40,001 bases of DNA from Gammaproteobacteria bacterium (GCA_027018875.1 JALUYA010000042.1:1-40001), one strand, 5' to 3'; shown: positions 1 to 10,058, counted from the stretch's first letter. Translations and numbers: made by a program. The notes: generated from the letters alone by a model not told the origin.

Positions 1-2
1 TC

Positions 3-119
3 ACCGAGCAGCAGCTACAGCAGGTCATGGACAAACTCAATCACCGGCCCCGAAAAACCCTGGACGCGAAAACACCTCATGAAGTATTCTTCAACATCCC
101 TGTTGCACTTCAAAGTTGA
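3..119 (+). mobile_element. 3' end of an IS30-family transposase (truncated by window edge)
   Basis: An open frame enters from the left edge and ends at a TGA at 117-119. The 38 visible residues contain LNHRPRKTL followed by KTPHEVF, the usual C-terminus of IS30-type DDE transposases. The stretch just after the stop (about 100-125, ending TTGAATCCGCC) looks like the right terminal inverted repeat of such an element. Whether the rest of the gene is intact cannot be seen. Confidence 0.82.
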
Positions 120-209
120 ATCCGCCATACAAAGATAGACCCCTTATTTATTCTCTACTCTACCCTTATTACCCTCTTGACCTCGTAGTCCCTGAGTGAA
201 GAATTGGCT

Positions 210-222
210 CCGGCGTTGCCGG
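210..222 (-). terminator. Weak GC hairpin after the SLC13-type gene
   Basis: CCGGC and GCCGG are separated by three bases, just downstream (on the minus strand) of the transporter stop at 232-234. No clean T run follows on the minus strand, so a rho-independent terminator is only possible. The rest of 120-231 is non-coding and AT-richer; nothing else is recognisable there. Confidence 0.25.
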
Positions 223-231
223 GGGGGAGGG

Positions 232-1998
232 TTAACTTAGCCAAAGTTGGCGAATCAGGAAGATGGAAACCGAGCCCGCGATCAAATTCAGGGGTAAACC
301 GAGGCGCATGAAGTCGGCAAATCGGTATCCTCCCGGGCCATATACCATGAGGTTGGTCTGGTAGCCGATGGGGGTTGCAAAACTGGCCGAGGCGGCAAGG
401 GCAATGGCCAAGGCGTAGGGGGGGAATGGGACATTCAGCCGGGTGGCCGCGACGTAGGCGATTGGGAACACCAGTACCGCCGCGGCATTGTTACTGATTA
501 CGGCCGATAGCAGAACGGTGAAGACATAGACGGCGATGAGCAGCGCCAGCGGGGAGTCGGCAAAGGCGAGAAACGGGGCCATAATGGCTTGGGCCGCACC
601 CGTTTGTTCCAGGGCGGTGCCGAGCCCGAGCGAGGCCCCGATCAGCAATATGACATCGAGCTCGATGGCGCGCCGGGCGCTGCGCATGTCCACGCAGCGG
701 GTGGCGACCATGAGAACCGCGGCGGCAAGCGCCGCCGGCGCCAGCGAAATCAGCCCGGATGTCACTGTCCCGACCATGAGACCGAGAATACTCCAGGCGA
801 TCCAGGCGCGTTCGTAATGCGGCACCACGGGCTCGGCCAGGGGACGCAGGAGAAGAAAGTCCCGATGATGCCGGTGTCGGGCCAGAAACCCCGGGGGAGC
901 CTCTAAAAGCAAGGTGTCTCCGACGGAGATCCGAATATCGCCGATCTTGCCGTGTACGCGCCGGCCCGCGCGGGCTACCGCGATTACCACCGCGGCGTAG
1001 CGAGAGCGGAATTCGCCTTCACGAACGCTCTTGCCCACCACCGGGTTTCCCGGGGCGATAACCGCTTCGATCAGGCGCCTATCGGGGCGCGGGGTATCGA
1101 GTTTGAACACCTGATTGGTCGCCGGTACCAGTCCCCGGGTGCGCTGCAGATCGGCGACGGACTCGACGATTCCGGCAAAAACCAGGCGATCGCCTGCCTT
1201 CAAGGTTTGTTGGGGTTCCGGGGCGGGGATGATCTCTCTTTCCCGTTCGATTTCGATAACGTACAGACCCGGAAGGTGGCGCAGTCCCGCCTGTTCCAGG
1301 GTTTTTCCGCTGAGCGGGCTATTTTTCGGCACCAGCATTTCAGCGGTATATTCCCGGGGATCGGTGAGATTGGCGAGCGGCCCCGAACGGTCGGGAAGCA
1401 GGCGGCGACCGAAGATCACCAGGTAGAGCAAGCCGGCGACGGCAACGGGCAGCCCGATCAGGCCGATAGTGAAGAACCCCATGCCCTGGGTGGGATCTTC
1501 AGCGAGCAGCAGACCGTTGATTACCACGGTGGTGCTGGTCCCGATCAGGGTGCAGGCCCCGCCGAGCATGGCCGCATAGGACAGTGGCATCAGCAGGCGG
1601 GAAGGCGAAAGGCCGCGCCGCTGAGCCCAGTCCAGCACGGTGGGAACCAACGTTGCGACCACCGGCGTATTGTTCATGAAGGCACTGATGGCGGCGGTGG
1701 GCAACATGAGCCGCAGCTGCGCGCTGACGATTCCCCGGGGAGAACCAAGCAACCAGCGCCCGGGGGCCTCCATCGCCCCGGTATGGCGCAGTCCGGCGGC
1801 GACAACATACAGGGCGGCAACCGCGATCAGGCCTTCGTTGGCAAAGCCTTCGAAGGCCTGCTGAAGGGGTAGTGCGCCCGCGAGAGTCAGGACCGCCAGG
1901 GCGGCGAGCAAGACCAGTTCAGGAGCCTGGCGAACCCGGATCAAGCCGACGATGCTGAGGGCGATGACGATCAGGGTGAGCGGGGCCTGCCAGCTCAT
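232..1998 (-). CDS. SLC13/DASS-type anion transporter with two RCK_C (TrkA-C) domains
   Basis: A 588-residue inner-membrane protein. Hydrophobic segments at about 1-200 and 395-588 flank a soluble insert (about 215-370) that reads as two successive TrkA-C/RCK_C domains, each containing a GD-x-L-x(2)-A/E-type strand. The membrane halves carry the internal-repeat signatures of the family: MNNTPVVA (108-115) with GTSTT (153-157), and SNNAAAV with a GYQTN motif near the C-terminus. Relatives with this layout carry sulfate, dicarboxylate or other anions with cations; the substrate cannot be read from sequence. The start ATG overlaps the uvrA stop by 4 bp, so the two are probably cotranscribed and translationally coupled. 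No functional link to DNA repair is evident. Confidence 0.85.
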   Translation of the reverse strand: MSWQAPLTLIVIALSIVGLIRVRQAPELVLLAALAVLTLAGALPLQQAFEGFANEGLIAVAALYVVAAGLRHTGAMEAPGRWLLGSPRGIVSAQLRLMLPTAAISAFMNNTPVVATLVPTVLDWAQRRGLSPSRLLMPLSYAAMLGGACTLIGTSTTVVINGLLLAEDPTQGMGFFTIGLIGLPVAVAGLLYLVIFGRRLLPDRSGPLANLTDPREYTAEMLVPKNSPLSGKTLEQAGLRHLPGLYVIEIEREREIIPAPEPQQTLKAGDRLVFAGIVESVADLQRTRGLVPATNQVFKLDTPRPDRRLIEAVIAPGNPVVGKSVREGEFRSRYAAVVIAVARAGRRVHGKIGDIRISVGDTLLLEAPPGFLARHRHHRDFLLLRPLAEPVVPHYERAWIAWSILGLMVGTVTSGLISLAPAALAAAVLMVATRCVDMRSARRAIELDVILLIGASLGLGTALEQTGAAQAIMAPFLAFADSPLALLIAVYVFTVLLSAVISNNAAAVLVFPIAYVAATRLNVPFPPYALAIALAASASFATPIGYQTNLMVYGPGGYRFADFMRLGLPLNLIAGSVSIFLIRQLWLS

Positions 1999-4835
1999 GT
2001 CGTTTCCCGCTCGGGGTTCAGTACCCGCGCAAGTTCGGCACCGGTGTAGGAGTTTGCGGCTACGGCAACGGTTTCGGGGGTTCCGCAGGCCAGCACTCTA
2101 CCGCCATTGGCCCCGCCTTCCGGGCCTAGATCGATGACCCAGTCGGCGCTCTTGATGACATCGAGATTGTGTTCAATCACGACAATGGTGTTGCCGCGAT
2201 CGCGCAGGCGCAGCAAAACGCCAAGCAGTTGGTTGATGTCGTGAAAATGCAGCCCCGTGGTGGGCTCATCGAGGATGTAGAGAACCTTGCCGGTATCGCG
2301 ACGAGCCAGTTCGCGGGCGAGCTTGATCCGCTGGGCCTCACCGCCGGACAGGGTGACGGCGCTTTGTCCCAGTTGGATATATCCGAGGCCGATGGCCCGG
2401 AGGGTTTCCAGGCGCTGGTGTAATATCGGCACATTGGCGAAAAAAGTGCTCGCCTCCTCGACCATCATGTCCAGTATCTCACGAATATTGCGCCCCTTGT
2501 AGCGTACTTCCAAGGTTTCACGATTGTAGCGGCTGCCGTGACAAACGTCGCAAGGGACGTAGAGATCGGGTAAAAAATGCATCTCCACCCGTATCAATCC
2601 TTCGCCGCGGCAGGCCTCGCAGCGGCCTCCGCGAACATTGCATGAAAATCGTCCCGGTTTATAGCCGCGGGCACGGGCCTCGGGGGTTGCGGCAAACAGT
2701 TCGCGCAGGGGGGTGAGAATTCCGGTATAGGTGGCGGGATTGGAGCGGGGGGTGCGCCCGATGGGGCTTTGATTGATGGCGATAACTTTGTCGAGGTGGT
2801 TCAAGCCATCCAGGTTTGCATATGGGGCCGGATTGGCGGAAGCGTGGTTGAGTGCCCGGGCGGCGGCCGCAAGCAGGGTATCGATGATCAGGGTGGATTT
2901 TCCCGAGCCGGAGACACCGGTTACGCAGGTCAGCAGGCCGAGGGGGATCGAGACCGTAAGATTCTTCAAATTGTGGCCGCCGGCCCCGCGCAGGGTGAGT
3001 AACCGCCCGGGCGCGGGGACGCGGCGGGTGCGGGGGACGGGTATTTTCCGGCGGCCGGACAGGTAGTCCCCGGTAAGCGAGTTCCGATTGGCGATGATCT
3101 GTGTCGGGGAGCCGCTGGCAATGATTCTCCCGCCCTGTTTGCCGGCTCCAGGGCCCATGTCCACGACGAAGTCGGCCGAGCGGATCGCCTCTTCATCGTG
3201 TTCGACTACGATCACCGTGTTGCCTAGGTCGCGCAGGCGTATCAAGGTGTCGAGCAGGCGGCGGTTATCGCGCTGATGCAGGCCGATCGATGGTTCGTCG
3301 AGTACATACAGGACGCCGGTTAGTCCCGAGCCGATCTGGCTGGCAAGCCGTATCCGCTGGGCCTCGCCGTTGGATAGGGTGCCCGCGCTGCGGGCAAGTG
3401 TGAGATAGCCCAGGCCGACATCGGCCAGAAAACCCAGGCGGAGCCGGATTTCACGCAGGATAGGCGCGGCGACGGATGCGCGGCGGCCTTGTAGGGTCAG
3501 ACCCTCGAAAAAGCCGCGGGCTTCACTGATGGCCAGGTCGCTGATAGCCGGTAAATTCATTTCGGAGATAAAGACATTCCGGGCGGCCTCGCCGAGGCGG
3601 CTGCCGCCGCAAACCGTGCAAGGGCGGGTTGAACGCAGCCGCGCGAGTTCCTCTCGCGAGGCCGCCGAGCCGCTTTCCCGGTAACGCCGTTCGAGTAGCG
3701 GCAGAATCCCTTCAAAGGGGTGGGCCCGACGATAGTTTTTTCCGTCCGCCGACAGGTAGCTGAACTCGATGATCTGTTCGGCGCTGCCGTAGAGCACAAT
3801 TTGACGGATCTTCTCGGGCAGGTCGGCCCACGGGGTTTCCGCATCGAAACCGTAGTGGTAGGCGAGGCTTAAAATAAGCCGGTGGTAGTAGGGGTTGCGG
3901 CGGCTCCAACCGGAGATGGCACCGCCGGCAAGCGACAGGGTCGGCTGGGCGATGACCCGGGCCGGATCAAAGAACTGTTCATTTCCCAGGCCGCCGCAGG
4001 CGGGGCAGGCACCGCTCGGAGCATTGAAGGAGAATAATCTTGGCTCCAGGGTCGGGAGGCTCCAACCGCATTCCAGGCAGGCGTGGCGAGTGGAAAACAA
4101 CTGTGGCTCCGATGCCGGGAGATCATAGCCGGCAATGCGCACCCGGCCATTGGCTAGGGTGACGGCGATTTCGATTGATTCGGCCAACCGGGTGCGGTGA
4201 TCGGAGTGGATACGCAGCCGATCTACCACGACTTCGATGTCGTGGGCTTGGCGGGGATCGAGCAGCGGCAGGGTATCGAGTTCCACTACCCGGCCGTCGA
4301 TTCGCACCCGGGTGTAGCCTTGGACCCTGAATTTTTCCAGGAGGTCGGTGTGAGTCCCTTTGCGGGCATTGATAATAGGAGCAAGCAGCAGGATGCGTTC
4401 GCCGGCTCTCTCGGTGAGCAGCGTGTCGACCATCTGCGAGACGGTCCAGGCATCGAGAACCGTGCCGTGATGAGGACAGCGTGCGGTTCCGACTCGGGCG
4501 AAAAGCAGGCGTAAATAATCATGGATCTCGGTGACCGTGCCCACCGTGGAGCGGGGATTGTGACTACCGGTCTTTTGTTCGATGGCGATCGCCGGTGACA
4601 GCCCCTCGATTGCATCCACATCGGGTTTGACCATGAGGGAGAGGAACTGACGCGCGTAGGTCGAGAGGGATTCCACATAGCGTCTTTGGCCCTCGGCATA
4701 GAGGGTATCGAAGGCGAGCGAGGACTTTCCCGAGCCCGAAACCCCGGTGACGACGATCAGGCGTTCGCGCGGGATATCGAGATCGAATCCTTGCAGATTG
4801 TGCGTGCGTGCGCCGCGGATGCGGATGGCGTCCAT
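1995..4835 (-). CDS. uvrA: UvrABC nucleotide excision repair, subunit A
   Basis: A 946-residue DNA damage-recognition ATPase that loads UvrB at lesions. It has two ABC ATPase modules. The first Walker A is GVSGSGKSS (31-39). A zinc site uses C253, C256, C277 and C280, and a second zinc finger sits near residues 740-770 (CEAC ... CDVC). The second signature is the normal [12 protein letters not shown]. The first signature reads [12 protein letters not shown], with Asn489 in place of the usual Gly. Length is typical of the family. Both Walker B regions ([18 protein letters not shown]) are intact. The start ATG has no strong Shine-Dalgarno. It is transcribed divergently from the permease at 4925 and precedes the transporter gene in the same operon. 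No obvious LexA box was seen upstream. Confidence 0.97.
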   Translation of the reverse strand: MDAIRIRGARTHNLQGFDLDIPRERLIVVTGVSGSGKSSLAFDTLYAEGQRRYVESLSTYARQFLSLMVKPDVDAIEGLSPAIAIEQKTGSHNPRSTVGTVTEIHDYLRLLFARVGTARCPHHGTVLDAWTVSQMVDTLLTERAGERILLLAPIINARKGTHTDLLEKFRVQGYTRVRIDGRVVELDTLPLLDPRQAHDIEVVVDRLRIHSDHRTRLAESIEIAVTLANGRVRIAGYDLPASEPQLFSTRHACLECGWSLPTLEPRLFSFNAPSGACPACGGLGNEQFFDPARVIAQPTLSLAGGAISGWSRRNPYYHRLILSLAYHYGFDAETPWADLPEKIRQIVLYGSAEQIIEFSYLSADGKNYRRAHPFEGILPLLERRYRESGSAASREELARLRSTRPCTVCGGSRLGEAARNVFISEMNLPAISDLAISEARGFFEGLTLQGRRASVAAPILREIRLRLGFLADVGLGYLTLARSAGTLSNGEAQRIRLASQIGSGLTGVLYVLDEPSIGLHQRDNRRLLDTLIRLRDLGNTVIVVEHDEEAIRSADFVVDMGPGAGKQGGRIIASGSPTQIIANRNSLTGDYLSGRRKIPVPRTRRVPAPGRLLTLRGAGGHNLKNLTVSIPLGLLTCVTGVSGSGKSTLIIDTLLAAAARALNHASANPAPYANLDGLNHLDKVIAINQSPIGRTPRSNPATYTGILTPLRELFAATPEARARGYKPGRFSCNVRGGRCEACRGEGLIRVEMHFLPDLYVPCDVCHGSRYNRETLEVRYKGRNIREILDMMVEEASTFFANVPILHQRLETLRAIGLGYIQLGQSAVTLSGGEAQRIKLARELARRDTGKVLYILDEPTTGLHFHDINQLLGVLLRLRDRGNTIVVIEHNLDVIKSADWVIDLGPEGGANGGRVLACGTPETVAVAANSYTGAELARVLNPERETT

Positions 4836-4858
4836 GGAACCGTGCGGGGAAATGTCTT

Positions 4859-4895
4859 ACTATACGGTGTCGAGATGATCCGGGTAAACCGGATC
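4859..4895. promoter_or_regulatory. Divergent intergenic region with inverted repeat and candidate uvrA -10
   Basis: Between uvrA (minus) and the permease (plus), GATCCGG (4877-4883) and CCGGATC (4889-4895) form a perfect 7-bp inverted repeat around five bases. On the minus strand TATAGT (4864-4859) is a plausible -10 for uvrA; the -35 would be near 4883-4888, inside the repeat. It could be an operator or an mRNA hairpin. The regulator is unknown. Confidence 0.35.
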
Positions 4896-4924
4896 CTTGA
4901 ATCGGGATACAGGGAGAGAAAATT

Positions 4925-6550
4925 ATGGCAGGGACGGGAGTATCACTCAAACGCGATGCCGGTATCATTGGATTGCTGTACTTCAGCCTGGGCGGGATTA
5001 TCGGCTCGGGATGGTTGTTTGGCGCCATGTACGCGGCCCAACAAGCCGGGCCCTGGAGTGTAATCTCCTGGCTGATCGGAGGGGCGGTGGTGCTGCTGTT
5101 GGCCCTCGTCTATGCCGAGATCGCGACCATGTTGCCGCGAAGCGGGGCCTTGATTCACATCAGTCACATCGGCCACGGTGAGTTGGTCGGGCGTATCTGG
5201 TCATGGATTCTGTTTCTTTCCAGTGTGGTGACCCCACCTATCGAGGTGATGGCGATTCTTACCTATGCCAGTGTCAATTGGCCTGCCAGTTGGCCATTTT
5301 TGCTGAATCCCCATACTCACATGCTGACCGATGTGGGCTTTATCGCTGCGACGATTGTTCTGGCATTAGTGGTGGCAATTAATTTCTTCGCAATCAAACT
5401 GGTACTGTGGATCAACAATGCCGCGACCTGGTGGAAGTTGCTGGTTCCGGCAGCCACCATCGCAATCCTAATGATTTTTTCCTTTCATCCCGGTAACTTG
5501 ACGCTCAAGCTTGGTAGCGTGGATCCGGCGGGCATGCTGACTGCGGTTTCCACGGCGGGGATCATCTTCAGCTTTCTGGGGTTTCGTCTGGCCATCAACC
5601 TCGGCGGGGAAACCCGCAATCCCGGGAAATATATCCCGATTGCCGTGATCGGATCGGTATTGGTCTCCACAATAATCTATGTCGGCCTGCAGTTTGCCTT
5701 TCTGTTGGCTTTGCGTCCGTCCGATGTGGCGCATGGCTGGGCGGCATTGAATTTTGTTGGCATGGCCGGTCCCCTGGCCGCGATTGCCATTATTGTCGGG
5801 GCTTTCTGGTGGGCGTGGGTACTGTATTTCGATGCCATCGTTTCCCCGCTGGGTACGGCGCTTATCTACTCCACCAATACCTCGCGCCTCGGGATGGCGA
5901 TGGCCGAGATGGGCAGTGCTCCCAAGCCGCTTGAACGGCTCAATCGCTCCGGTGTACCGTGGATAGCCCTGGTCGCGACCTTCGTGATCGGCGCGGTGTT
6001 TTTCTTCCCCTTCCCCTCGTGGCAAAAATTGGTGGGGTATGTCTCTTCCATTACTGTCCTCTCTTACGGTATCGGGCCGGTAGTGCTGCTTATCCTGCGG
6101 CGCAGCCTCCCCGGTGCCGAGCGCCCGTTCCGGCTTAAGGCGGCGCGCTGGATTGCTCCGGCCGCCTTTATTGCTTCGAACTGGATCATTTTCTGGGCGG
6201 GATTTCCAACTAATAACTTTATGTTCATCCTGTTGGCCGTCCTGTTCGGCCTCTACATCCTGTGGTTTTTCTTGGTGCAACGCCGATCCGTCTCCGAACT
6301 CGGGTGGCGTCACGCGTGGTGGGTCTTTCCCTACTTCGCCGGAATGTGGTTGCTTTCGCGCTTCGGCCCTACCAGCATGGAGGGCCACGGGCTGATCCCG
6401 CTGGGGTGGGATATGCTGTTAATTGCGATTTTCAGCCTGGTGATCATGTATGCAGCCGTGCGCAGTGCCTTGCCGGCTTCGGGTTCGCGCGCATATTTGG
6501 AGCGGGTTCAGGCTGTGGTTCTACCGGAAGAGATCGAAGAAGGACCCTGA
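4925..6550 (+). CDS. APC superfamily amino acid permease
   Basis: A 541-residue polytopic membrane protein with about 12-14 hydrophobic helices. TM1 contains GGIIGSGWLFG (about 18-28), the unwound substrate-binding glycine motif of the amino acid-polyamine-organocation family, with LPRSGALIHI following at TM2-TM3. A loop with NLGGETRNPGKYIP is typical of the AA_permease_2 group. The start is well supported: AGGGAGAG at 4911-4918 lies 6 bases before the ATG. It is transcribed divergently from uvrA and appears to be a single gene, since the next gene has its own promoter. The substrate (an amino acid or amine) cannot be assigned. Confidence 0.88.
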   Translation: MAGTGVSLKRDAGIIGLLYFSLGGIIGSGWLFGAMYAAQQAGPWSVISWLIGGAVVLLLALVYAEIATMLPRSGALIHISHIGHGELVGRIWSWILFLSSVVTPPIEVMAILTYASVNWPASWPFLLNPHTHMLTDVGFIAATIVLALVVAINFFAIKLVLWINNAATWWKLLVPAATIAILMIFSFHPGNLTLKLGSVDPAGMLTAVSTAGIIFSFLGFRLAINLGGETRNPGKYIPIAVIGSVLVSTIIYVGLQFAFLLALRPSDVAHGWAALNFVGMAGPLAAIAIIVGAFWWAWVLYFDAIVSPLGTALIYSTNTSRLGMAMAEMGSAPKPLERLNRSGVPWIALVATFVIGAVFFFPFPSWQKLVGYVSSITVLSYGIGPVVLLILRRSLPGAERPFRLKAARWIAPAAFIASNWIIFWAGFPTNNFMFILLAVLFGLYILWFFLVQRRSVSELGWRHAWWVFPYFAGMWLLSRFGPTSMEGHGLIPLGWDMLLIAIFSLVIMYAAVRSALPASGSRAYLERVQAVVLPEEIEEGP

Positions 6551-6569
6551 TTTTTATCCGGCACCCGTA

Positions 6570-6599
6570 TTGGCACTCGGGGCAAGATCGCGCTAGAAT
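6570..6599 (+). promoter_or_regulatory. Sigma-70-type promoter for the BNR-repeat gene
   Basis: TTGGCA (6570-6575), an 18-base spacer and TAGAAT (6594-6599) closely match the consensus. It lies about 100 bp before the ATG at 6698. The leader also contains CCCTCT/AGAGGG arms (6622-6627 and 6639-6644) that can pair. Confidence 0.6.
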
Positions 6600-6697
6600 C
6601 CAAGTCAGCGTCTGTCAGGTTCCCTCTTGAATATGGAGAGAGGGGGCATTTTGTTTGCACCGCCACCGGACGGTGTATTGCCATCACGGAGAGTTTC

Positions 6698-9600
6698 ATG
6701 CGTCGATCTAACCTTGCGGTTGCACTTATTGCGGCGACTTTTGCTTTTTTTGCCTTGGAACCTATCGCCTGGGCGGTACCGTATGCGGGCCCTTTTACGC
6801 ACATCAAATTGCGTAATCTCGGGCCGGCGGTTTCCGGCGGGCGAGTCACTTCGGTTGTGGGAATTTCCGGGAATCCGAAGGTATATTACGTTGGTGCAGC
6901 TGCCGGAGGGCTGTGGAAGACCACCAATGGCGGCGATAGTTGGCACGAGTTGTTCAAACACGGCGATTCGGCCTCGGTCGGAGCCGTGGCGCTTGCTCCA
7001 TCGAATCCGAACGATGTCTGGGTGGGGACCGGAGAGGCCAATCCGCGCAATGACATCACCACGGGGCACGGCGTTTATTTCTCGCCGGATGGAGGCAAAA
7101 ACTGGACCTTTAAGGGCCTGGCGGATGCGGGGCAAATCGCGAAGATTGTAATCAACCCCACGAACCCCGACATCGTTTATGTGGCGGTGTTGGGCAATGT
7201 CTGGAAGCCGGGCAAGGTGCGGGGAATTTACATGACCACCGATGGCGGTGGACATTGGCAGCGAGTGCTGTATGTCAACGACACCACCGGTGCCAGTGCC
7301 CTGGTGATGGATCCGCAAAATCCCAACGTGCTGTTCGCCGGCCTGTGGACGGTACAGCGCAAGCCGTGGACCCTGGTCAACGGGAGCACCGCGGGCGGCA
7401 TTTGGCGCTCGATCGACGGGGGCCGCACATGGAAAAAACTGACCCACGGCCTGCCGCAGGATGTTCCCACTAATCGCGTGGGGCTGGCGATCGCCCCGTC
7501 GGATCCGAATATCGTCTATGCCCTGATGGCTAATAAACACGGTCTGCTGTATCGTTCCGACGATATGGGGAAACATTGGCGCAAGGTGAGCAACAACTAT
7601 GCGATCGATGTGCGGCCCTTTTATTTCAGTGTGATCGAGGTCTCGCCCACCAATCCTAACCAGGTCTATTTCGGTGGCTTTCATCTGCGCGAATCCACCG
7701 ATGGCGGCAAGACCTCGCGGGTGATCGACCGTGGAGTACATGTGGACCATCATGCGATCTGGATCGATCCGAGCAATCCCGAGCGGATTATCCAGGGTAA
7801 CGACGGCGGGGTGTACGTGAGTGTGACCGGGGGCAAACATTGGCGTTATCTCGATAACCTGCCGATCGAGCAGTTTTATACCGTGGCGATCGACCACACC
7901 CAGCCCTTCGGAATCTGTGGCGGATTGCAGGATAACAATGCGGCCTGCGGCCCGTCGAACAGCCTGAGTTACCGGGGCATTGCGGGTGCGGCCTGGTGGA
8001 GTCCGGTTGGAGGTGATGGTGTCTATGCGGTGCCTGCTCCGAGCGATCCGAATCTCGTTTATGCCGATTCCCAGACCGGTTTCATCGTGCGGGTGAACCG
8101 CAGGATCCTGACCGCGTTGAGCCTGCGGCCGTACACGCCGACGGCCAATACGGTACCCATCTCCAAATTGAAGTACCGTTTCAACTGGGCGGCCCCGATC
8201 GCGGTTTCGCCGACTGCTGCCGGTACGATATATCTGGGTGCCAACGTACTGTTCCGGTCTACCGACGGCGGTATCCATTGGCGGGTGATTTCACCCGATT
8301 TGACCCGTGACATCAAGGCGCATCAGCCGCTTGCCGGCGGTCCGGTCAATCATGACATCTCCGGGGCCGAGAACACCGACACGATCCTGTCGATTTCCAT
8401 TGCCCCGACCGATCCCAAGGTGATCTGGGTGGGAACCGACGACGGGCTGGTCTGGGTGACTCGCGACGCCGGCAAGCATTGGCAGAAGATACCACCCCCG
8501 ATGCCGGCCGCAGCGCGGTGGGGACGCATTTACCAGATCGGGGTCTCACCCTTTAATGCCGGCACTGCCTACCTGACGGTGGATGCGCACATGCTGGGCG
8601 ATTCCCGGCCTTATATATTCAAGACCGCCGATTACGGGCGCCGGTGGACCCGGATCAATCGCGGCCTGCCCGGGAATCATCCCGCTTTCGTAGTACGGGA
8701 AGATCCGAACCGCAGGGGCCTGCTGGCACTCGGAACCGACGCCGGATTATATTTTTCATTTAACGATGGGCGCCGCTGGGTGCGGATGACGGGAAATCTT
8801 CCCACCATGCCCGTGTGGGATTTGAAGTTTACTCGCCACCCGCATGATCTGGTGCTGGCTACTCACGGCCGGGGGCTGTGGGTGTTCGATAATCTCCAGG
8901 CGCTGGAGGACTGGGAACCGGCGGTGACTAAAGATGCTTTCCATCTGTTTGCCGCCTCTGCCGGTATCGAGTGGACGAAGTTCTATGGCAAGTACCTGGG
9001 CGGCGGACCGCAGGCCTTTATGGCTCCCAATCCAGCAAGCGGTCCGATGCTGGCTTACTGGCTTGCGAAGCCGGCCAAGTCGGCGGTGAAACCTCCCAAG
9101 GGTCCGGCTGCCATCAGCGTGCTCGACCGTGAGGGCAACCCGGTTGCAAGTTTTCATGGCCCGGGCAAGGCGGGAATCAATCGCTTGGCATGGAACATGC
9201 GCTATGCCGGGGCGAAATTACCGAAGTTTATGAAGCAGGAATCCTATTTCAACCGGGGTGGGGGGCCCACCGGACCGCTCGTCCTGCCTGGAACTTACCG
9301 GGTTAAGGTGAGTGTCGGCAAGTTGAGTGCGGAGCAGACGGTAGTGGTCGAGCCCGATCCGCGGCTGCACATCCCGCCGGCGACCCGGCAGGCGGGTCTC
9401 CGGGCGGCCCTGAGGCTGCGTAACGAGGTGAATGCCGCGGTGCAGATGCTGGAGCGGGTACACACGATGAACGGGTCTCTAGATCGGACGATCGCCTCCA
9501 GCGCCAAGGCCGCGGCTGCGAGTCCCGCCGCGGGCGTTCATGTGGCGGCCGTAAAACTCAAGCGGCAGCTTGGGGCACTGGCTATGCATTTCTACAATCC

Positions 9601-9892
9601 CAAGCGCCAGTACAACGTGACCGAAGACGGGCTGCATTTTGTTTCCCGTTTTGGCGAGCGGCTGTATGGCCTCTATCAAACGGTAAACTATCAAGGTCCG
9701 AATCAGGCGCCGAACGCCGAACAGAGGCGGTTGATGATGCAGTTTCAGAAACGGCTTACCGGTTACCTCGATGAGTTTAACGGGCGTCTTCGGAGTGCGG
9801 TTAAGCTTTATAACCAAAAAGCCTACGCGGCTGGATTCGGAACCCTTCCGGTGGGTACACCGATTGTCGTAAAACCGGTAAAACTACCCTGA
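6698..9892 (+). CDS. Exported BNR/sortilin-like beta-propeller repeat protein
   Basis: A 1064-residue protein with a Sec-type signal peptide (hydrophobic 7-20, likely cut after AWA at 24-26). It then has at least ten Asp-box/BNR-like repeats of the form S/T-x-D/N-G-G-x-x-W, starting with TTNGGDSW (75-82) and SPDGGKNW (129-136) and continuing to about residue 690. Such repeats form beta-propellers of the sialidase/VPS10 (sortilin) type, often labelled 'glycosyl hydrolase' without proof of activity. The C-terminal third has no BNR repeats. It includes a beta-sandwich-like stretch (GTYRVKVSVG) followed by a helical tail. GGAG before the ATG supports the start. A strong terminator follows the gene, so it is probably monocistronic. 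Periplasmic or cell-surface location is inferred; the ligand is unknown. Confidence 0.8.
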   Translation: MRRSNLAVALIAATFAFFALEPIAWAVPYAGPFTHIKLRNLGPAVSGGRVTSVVGISGNPKVYYVGAAAGGLWKTTNGGDSWHELFKHGDSASVGAVALAPSNPNDVWVGTGEANPRNDITTGHGVYFSPDGGKNWTFKGLADAGQIAKIVINPTNPDIVYVAVLGNVWKPGKVRGIYMTTDGGGHWQRVLYVNDTTGASALVMDPQNPNVLFAGLWTVQRKPWTLVNGSTAGGIWRSIDGGRTWKKLTHGLPQDVPTNRVGLAIAPSDPNIVYALMANKHGLLYRSDDMGKHWRKVSNNYAIDVRPFYFSVIEVSPTNPNQVYFGGFHLRESTDGGKTSRVIDRGVHVDHHAIWIDPSNPERIIQGNDGGVYVSVTGGKHWRYLDNLPIEQFYTVAIDHTQPFGICGGLQDNNAACGPSNSLSYRGIAGAAWWSPVGGDGVYAVPAPSDPNLVYADSQTGFIVRVNRRILTALSLRPYTPTANTVPISKLKYRFNWAAPIAVSPTAAGTIYLGANVLFRSTDGGIHWRVISPDLTRDIKAHQPLAGGPVNHDISGAENTDTILSISIAPTDPKVIWVGTDDGLVWVTRDAGKHWQKIPPPMPAAARWGRIYQIGVSPFNAGTAYLTVDAHMLGDSRPYIFKTADYGRRWTRINRGLPGNHPAFVVREDPNRRGLLALGTDAGLYFSFNDGRRWVRMTGNLPTMPVWDLKFTRHPHDLVLATHGRGLWVFDNLQALEDWEPAVTKDAFHLFAASAGIEWTKFYGKYLGGGPQAFMAPNPASGPMLAYWLAKPAKSAVKPPKGPAAISVLDREGNPVASFHGPGKAGINRLAWNMRYAGAKLPKFMKQESYFNRGGGPTGPLVLPGTYRVKVSVGKLSAEQTVVVEPDPRLHIPPATRQAGLRAALRLRNEVNAAVQMLERVHTMNGSLDRTIASSAKAAAASPAAGVHVAAVKLKRQLGALAMHFYNPKRQYNVTEDGLHFVSRFGERLYGLYQTVNYQGPNQAPNAEQRRLMMQFQKRLTGYLDEFNGRLRSAVKLYNQKAYAAGFGTLPVGTPIVVKPVKLP

Positions 9893-9910
9893 CGGGAGAC
9901 ATGGAAACGA

Positions 9911-9944
9911 GGCGCATCTCTGATGTTGAGGTGCGCCCGTTTTT
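9911..9944 (+). terminator. Rho-independent terminator after the BNR-repeat gene
   Basis: GGCGCATCTC (9911-9920) pairs with GAGGTGCGCC (9928-9937) across a 7-base loop with one G-T pair. A run of five T follows at 9940-9944. It sits 19 bases after the stop codon. Confidence 0.85.
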
Positions 9945-9970
9945 ATATCGTCGGGAGCGCAAGAGCTTGA

Positions 9971-9996
9971 AACCGGGCTTTTTGATGTGCCCGGTT
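9971..9996. promoter_or_regulatory. Perfect inverted repeat at the tkt promoter (candidate operator)
   Basis: AACCGGGC (9971-9978) and GCCCGGTT (9989-9996) are exact reverse complements separated by 10 bases. The right arm overlaps the proposed -35 of the tkt promoter. Dyad length and position fit a transcription-factor site; a LysR-type regulator such as CbbR would suit a Calvin-type cluster, but this is inference. Confidence 0.5.
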
Positions 9997-10024
9997 GCCC
10001 TGCCGGGGGCTCTCAGAGGACAAT
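9995..10024 (+). promoter_or_regulatory. Candidate promoter of the tkt-gap-pgk-pyk cluster
   Basis: TTGCCC (9995-10000), an 18-base spacer and GACAAT (10019-10024) form a sigma-70-like promoter. It would put the transcription start near 10031, ahead of the ribosome site GGGGGT (10045-10050) and the ATG at 10059. This argues against the longer reading frame that opens at 9987. Confidence 0.45.
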
Positions 10025-10058
10025 AGAACTTATCAATTTGTCATCGGGGGTGTGTGTG

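Noticed and set aside
952-1872. A 306-codon plus-strand frame opposite the SLC13-type gene
   Set aside because: Gly/Gln/Ala-rich, no family resemblance, and the opposite strand shows clear transporter motifs.
5468-6388. A 306-codon minus-strand frame inside the permease gene
   Set aside because: Highly charged translation antisense to membrane helices, a common artefact.
6605-8278. A 557-codon minus-strand frame opposite the BNR-repeat gene
   Set aside because: Antisense to a repeat protein with convincing signal peptide, motifs, promoter and terminator; its Arg/His/Ile-rich translation matches no family.
9987-10058. 24-codon N-terminal extension of transketolase
   Set aside because: It overlaps the proposed promoter and dyad, lacks family similarity and has a worse ribosome site than the ATG at 10059.
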